A stretch of 7,918 nucleotides of DNA from Candidatus Izemoplasma sp. (GTDB lineage: Bacteria > Bacillota_I > Bacilli_A > Izemoplasmatales > Izemoplasmataceae): contig JAOZSP010000065.1 of NCBI GenBank assembly GCA_029939615.1, forward strand, positions 1-7,918, read 5' to 3'. The notes under the pieces are model-generated. The model was not told the DNA's origin, did no database searches, and worked only from the letters and a program-made list of their open reading frames with translations. Shown here in pieces: positions 4,713-7,918 of the stretch. A program made the position numbers and the translations under genes. Each line of letters starts with the position of its first letter. Position 1 is the stretch's first letter.

Positions 4713-5822
4713 TTATTTTACAATAATTGTTCTAATAGCTATTGTTTCATTACCACTATTATCAATAGATCTATATGTTACATAATATGTTCCAGCAGTG
4801 TTACAATCAACATCTTCTTGTCCTGAGATTTCTACTGTAACTTGTAAACCAGAATTATCAATAGCGAATGCTCCCCATTCTTGATATTCTGTACCTAATT
4901 CTAAACTAACATATTCTTCACCATTTATAGTTATTTCAGGAGCAGTTGTATCAACTACTATAACTGTTCTTGTTATTCCTGAAACAAATTCGTTATCAAG
5001 CGTTGAATATCCGAAATATGAAATAACATATTCTCCAACAGTCCAAGTATCAGGGTAATTATTTAACCATACTATTTCACCTATATTACCTTCTGAATCG
5101 TATAGTGTAACGCCTTCATCTTCGTATTCTTCTGATATTTCAATGTAAACAACTTCTTCACCATTTAGTAACAAATATGGACCATCTGGTACAATAATTT
5201 CAGGTTCGTTATTATCTATGTCTGTTGTATCAATCAAGTTCTCTTCAATGCTAAATTGGAATAATATAGAGATATTAGCACCTGCAATAATATTATAATC
5301 TATTTGGTTTGTTGGTTCATCCATAGTAACCGTAAAGTTAAATGTTTCAGTATCGCCATCTAATGTCATTTCAGTAGGATTAATTTCACTGTAATCAACA
5401 TTGATTAATTTATATATATTAGAATAAAGTTCTTGATCTAATACTTCTTCATCAATAAAAACTAAAACATGATGCGAAACACTTACTTGTCCAACTGATG
5501 TTGTACCAGTTACTTGAGTTTCACTTGAATCTTCTTGCCAAGCCAAATCATAATGTAGTTCAATTGCTTCAACTGCATGTTTTTGTGAGTTAATTGCTTG
5601 ATTTGAAGGAACTAAGCATCCACCACTATTTAATTCATTTGATAAATCAAATTTTGTAGTTACAGTACCCGCAGATCCAACATTTAATGTTCCAACTGCA
5701 TCTTCACTAGTTCCTTCTACATTACTCGCCCAATAAGCAAAAGTACCAGTAGTTAAAACCAATGACAACATAATTAAAAATGCTATAAGTTTTTTTCGAT
5801 TTTTCAATGTATTTTCGTTCAT
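4713..5822 (-). CDS. Secreted CalY/TasA-like protein with two Ig-like domains
   Basis: This 369-aa protein has a signal peptide: basic NRKK (8-11), hydrophobic core LIAFLIMLSLVL (12-23), then TTGTFAYWASN and DAVGTLNVGS. The FAYW...GTL pattern after the signal is typical of TasA/camelysin-type surface proteins processed by SipW-like peptidases. Residues about 45-200 form a beta-rich domain with Cys69. Two Ig-like (DUF5011/HYR-like) repeats follow at about 207-291 and 293-369, each opening with PEI and ending in a V-rich strand; VDTTAPEITING and YRSIDNSGNE are characteristic pieces. There is no LPXTG or C-terminal membrane anchor. It probably acts outside the cell as a matrix or surface component. 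GAGGAG about 8 nt before ATG 5822 supports the start. No sipW or second tasA-like gene is visible here. Confidence 0.8.
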   Translation of the reverse strand: MNENTLKNRKKLIAFLIMLSLVLTTGTFAYWASNVEGTSEDAVGTLNVGSAGTVTTKFDLSNELNSGGCLVPSNQAINSQKHAVEAIELHYDLAWQEDSSETQVTGTTSVGQVSVSHHVLVFIDEEVLDQELYSNIYKLINVDYSEINPTEMTLDGDTETFNFTVTMDEPTNQIDYNIIAGANISILFQFSIEENLIDTTDIDNNEPEIIVPDGPYLLLNGEEVVYIEISEEYEDEGVTLYDSEGNIGEIVWLNNYPDTWTVGEYVISYFGYSTLDNEFVSGITRTVIVVDTTAPEITINGEEYVSLELGTEYQEWGAFAIDNSGLQVTVEISGQEDVDCNTAGTYYVTYRSIDNSGNETIAIRTIIVK

Positions 5823-5859
5823 ATCTATTTCTCCTCTATGTTAATGTCAATTTCAGTAT

Positions 5860-5865
5860 ATTATA
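5860..5865 (-). promoter_or_regulatory. -10 box TATAAT of the CalY-like gene
   Basis: On the - strand TATAAT lies about 37 nt before the ATG at 5822, with no good -35 at 16-18 bp (best is TTCTTG at 15 bp spacing). It is the only clear promoter element between this gene and the terminator at 5951. Confidence 0.45.
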
Positions 5866-5950
5866 TGTAATTCTCATACTCAAGAATCGCTCTATATGTT
5901 TAAGATTAAGTTAAGAATTGTTGCTGTTAAAAAGATAATAATAAAACCAA

Positions 5951-5988
5951 AAAAAGCCCTAGTCGAATTAAATCAACTAGGGCTTTTA
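5951..5988 (-). terminator. Rho-independent terminator of the MMPL-TetR-reductase operon
   Basis: Perfect 12-bp arms (5952-5963 and 5976-5987) with a 12-nt loop. Read on the - strand the stem runs into TTTTTTTGGTTTT. It lies 18 bp after the stop of the last operon gene and insulates the CalY-like gene. Confidence 0.9.
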
Positions 5989-6005
5989 GATTATTATTAT
6001 TAGAT

Positions 6006-6599
6006 CTATTGATTCTTAAGTTTCTTCACTTCTTTAATCAATTTCAAAATAATATAAGGCACAAATAAAACAATAAATATTATTAAATTAGGAAATTCAG
6101 CTACAATAATTAAATGGATAAATATAAGAATATATGCAATATATGCGAAATTTTGAAGCTTTTTCCAAGATTTATATGTGAATTTTTTTCTTACAATCAT
6201 AAATGATGTAATGAATAAAGGAATCATAATAACATAAGGAATGACTCCAAACCATTCAAAACTTCGTGAATCATTAAGAAATTCGACTAAATACTTTAGT
6301 GCGTGAGGAGTAATAAAAATAAATCCGATAATTGAATATTCTCTTCTTACACTCATTAACTTTTTATATAACACTGATTTGTTTTTAAGTGCTCCTGTAA
6401 TCATTACAATATACAAGAACGATAATCCTAAAAATCCTTGGTTAAACGGTTCAGTAATTGGCATCTTATATCTTAGTAAAAAGGCAATTACACTTAATAC
6501 TGTAGCTCCTATATAAAACTTAATATTATGTTTTCTAATAATGTTTCCTTTGTGGTATGCGAATAATGTTAATAAAATAATAAATGGGATTGCAATCAT
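6006..6599 (-). CDS. Ferric-reductase-like transmembrane protein (MsrQ/YedZ-like)
   Basis: This 197-aa membrane protein has about six hydrophobic helices (near 1-14, 28-43, 56-71, 88-107, 117-136, 150-190 in part). The pieces RREYSIIGFIFITPHALKYL (85-104) and W145-KKLQNFAY...FIHL resemble the ferric-reductase-like b-heme domain found in MsrQ (YedZ), with His99 and His162 in candidate heme-ligand positions. The position in the W-K-x-LH motif that usually holds another His is Gln149. MsrQ passes electrons to the periplasmic methionine sulfoxide reductase MsrP; no msrP or flavodoxin-like partner is in the window. The ATG overlaps the TetR stop as ATGA, with AAGGAG 7 nt upstream, so the two are translationally coupled. 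It could equally be a divergent, heme-free member. Confidence 0.6.
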   Translation of the reverse strand: MIAIPFIILLTLFAYHKGNIIRKHNIKFYIGATVLSVIAFLLRYKMPITEPFNQGFLGLSFLYIVMITGALKNKSVLYKKLMSVRREYSIIGFIFITPHALKYLVEFLNDSRSFEWFGVIPYVIMIPLFITSFMIVRKKFTYKSWKKLQNFAYIAYILIFIHLIIVAEFPNLIIFIVLFVPYIILKLIKEVKKLKNQ

Positions 6600-7222
6600 A
6601 TGTTTTCTCCTTTTCTTATACCAAATTCAATGAAACTTATTCGTTTATTAAATAAATGAATTGTTTCTTCTTTGGTTAATTTCTCATTTTCTGCTTTTAA
6701 GAAAGTGTTTATCATCAATAAAACAATAATTTCTACTAAGTCTATAAATTCATCTTGATTAACGATTAAATCATCAAGATTGAAAATATCCTTAATTCCT
6801 TTTTCTTTTGTGAAATTAGATATTGATTCTATAAGCATTGAATCTTTAAGTGATCCCCTTTTATGGATTTGAATATAATGAATGTAGTTTCTAAATAATG
6901 AGTATTTCCCTGATTCACTATAATTATCATAATCATATGCAAATAAGTTCTTTATAAAAGTAAAGTAATCACCATTATACTCCATTAATAACTTTTTAGC
7001 ATACTCAAGACGTTGATCTCTAACATCTCTAAATATAAAGTTAAATAAAGCTTCTAAATCATCAAAATATGTATAGAATGATCCTCTAGAAATACCAGCT
7101 TTTTTTACAATTGAATTAACACTTACTTTATCAAATGGTTTATGTGTAAATTCGCTAATAGCTACCTCTATAAAATTTTTTCTTTTTTCCTCACTAATAT
7201 TGTAAAACATTTGCTTAGGCAT
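6596..7222 (-). CDS. TetR/AcrR-family transcriptional regulator
   Basis: This 208-aa cytoplasmic repressor-type protein has an N-terminal HTH at residues about 13-58: FIEVAISEF, then VNSIVKKAGISRGSFYTYFDDLEALF, the classic TetR recognition helix signature. The C-terminal 140 residues are helical and would form the ligand-binding and dimerisation domain. The start is ATG 7222, set by GGAGGT at 7230-7235 with 7-nt spacing. The longer frame from TTG 7237 would start inside that SD. It overlaps the exporter stop by 8 nt and the next gene by 4 nt, so it is translated as part of the operon and probably represses it in response to an exported compound. The regulated promoter lies outside the window. 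The TGA stop argues against use of TGA as Trp. Confidence 0.92.
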   Translation of the reverse strand: MPKQMFYNISEEKRKNFIEVAISEFTHKPFDKVSVNSIVKKAGISRGSFYTYFDDLEALFNFIFRDVRDQRLEYAKKLLMEYNGDYFTFIKNLFAYDYDNYSESGKYSLFRNYIHYIQIHKRGSLKDSMLIESISNFTKEKGIKDIFNLDDLIVNQDEFIDLVEIIVLLMINTFLKAENEKLTKEETIHLFNKRISFIEFGIRKGENI

Positions 7223-7918
7223 TTGCTTTACCTCCAAACTTCTTAAACATAAACGGTAATAACGTTAATGTTAAGACAACACTAACTATCATACTTACCC
7301 ACATTAATACACTTACATTAAAGTGGATAGTAAGTGGTGAAAACACTAAACTAGTTAACCCTAATGAAATACCAAGAGCATTCGCAATAATTGGTCTTGA
7401 TGAATTAGCATATGCTTTTTCAATTGCTTGATTATTATTATTTGTTTCTTTTAAATAATATCTATAGACACTACTAAAGTGAACTGCATAATCAATCCCT
7501 ACACCAATAGTAATACTAAATATAATTACAGTAGTAATGTTTAACGGTATCTGACTAACACCTAAGAAACCGTATATACTAATTACTGTTAAAACAATAG
7601 GGATCAAACTGTAAAAAGCAATTTTAAAACTTCTAAGTGTGATTACCAACATCGCTAAAACAATCCCTAAAGCTAAAAGAATACTGTTTATTTGCATAGA
7701 AGAAATTGAGTCATTTAGATCTTTCATTAAATATTGGACACCAGTAACATTTTCATTTGGATTTATATCATTTACTGTACTTTCAATTACTTCTAATGTC
7801 GCATTTTTTAGGTCACTAGGGAAAACTAATAATCTAACAACATTATCATCATATGAGATAAGATCATTAATAGTATTATTAGGGTCACTACTTAATGTAG
7901 TATACAAGTTATTTAAAG
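7215..7918 (-). CDS. RND/MMPL-type exporter, C-terminal part (partial, runs off right edge)
   Basis: The frame stays open to the window end, so the true start is beyond 7918; the TTG at 7907 is internal. The visible 234 codons cover the end of the second extracytoplasmic loop (to about nt 7690) and five membrane helices matching TM8-TM12 of an RND/MMPL protein. The conserved GVGIDYAVHF (nt 7505-7476) belongs to the proton-relay TM10 of the hydrophobe/amphiphile exporter-3-like branch, and RPIIANALGISLGLTSLVFS matches the next helix. The role is probably proton-driven export of a hydrophobic compound or lipid. It ends GGKANA, with the GG codons doubling as the TetR SD site. The substrate is unknown. 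Confidence 0.9.
   Translation of the reverse strand, partial: LNNLYTTLSSDPNNTINDLISYDDNVVRLLVFPSDLKNATLEVIESTVNDINPNENVTGVQYLMKDLNDSISSMQINSILLALGIVLAMLVITLRSFKIAFYSLIPIVLTVISIYGFLGVSQIPLNITTVIIFSITIGVGIDYAVHFSSVYRYYLKETNNNNQAIEKAYANSSRPIIANALGISLGLTSLVFSPLTIHFNVSVLMWVSMIVSVVLTLTLLPFMFKKFGGKANA
7230..7235 (-). promoter_or_regulatory. Shine-Dalgarno GGAGGT of the TetR gene inside the exporter ORF
   Basis: GGAGGT on the - strand lies 7 nt before ATG 7222 and encodes the exporter's Gly-Gly near its C-terminus. This decides the TetR start and implies translational coupling. Confidence 0.85.

Noticed and set aside
6596..6599. Mycoplasma-type code with TGA as tryptophan
   Set aside because: TGA ends the TetR ORF exactly at an ATGA junction with a new SD-supported gene, and Trp is TGG throughout.
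7223..7237. TTG start for the TetR gene
   Set aside because: The TTG runs into the GGAGGT SD itself; ATG 7222 has ideal spacing.
1..7918. CRISPR array, tRNA, rRNA, insertion sequence or phage genes
   Set aside because: No regularly spaced repeats, cloverleaf, transposase or phage-like protein was seen on either strand.

Overview
The window is AT-rich DNA (G+C by eye a little under 30%) with strong Shine-Dalgarno (SD) sites and compact rho-independent terminators. TGA acts as a true stop: one gene ends on TGA inside an ATGA overlap, and tryptophan is TGG. This fits a low-GC Firmicutes or Mollicutes-like bacterium that keeps the standard code (for example an Acholeplasma/Izemoplasma/Haloplasma-type lineage or a clostridium-like relative). 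The exact taxon is inference.

Left part, + strand (1-2613): a gene entering from the left edge encodes the C-terminal part of a probable membrane protein fused to a GNAT-like acetyltransferase domain. It is followed 31 bp later by a HIT-family nucleotide hydrolase and a terminator. Next comes a CNNM/CBS-pair membrane protein (HlyC/CorC family) that ends right after the CBS pair, before the usual C-terminal CorC domain, with its own terminator.

Middle, + strand (2640-4711): a clear extended -10 promoter drives a 428-aa XRE-type helix-turn-helix regulator with a long helical TPR-like C-terminus (RRNPP/PlcR-like architecture). Inverted TTTACAAA/TTTGTAAA half-sites bracket that promoter, and the same element recurs directly at the gene's stop codon. 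A 500-bp stretch without a large gene follows, but it is structured: a terminator, a TTACA/TGTAA inverted repeat, a TATAAT box leading into a heptad-spaced G-run array, two terminators in series, three further inverted repeats, and a 43-aa small ORF with a strong ribosome binding site. This is the least explained part of the window. Whether the regulator controls it is a hypothesis.

Right part, - strand: a secreted CalY/TasA-like protein with two Ig-like domains (5822 to 4713) converges on the small ORF at a 17-bp-stem bidirectional terminator. Further right is a tightly coupled operon transcribed leftwards: the C-terminal end of an RND/MMPL-type exporter, then a TetR-family regulator (8-nt overlap), then a ferric-reductase-like/MsrQ-like membrane protein (4-nt ATGA overlap), then a terminator. 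The TetR protein probably senses a compound and controls this export operon.

For three genes (HIT, CNNM, TetR) the longest-ORF start lies in or upstream of the SD site, so shorter starts are given. Both edge genes are partial.
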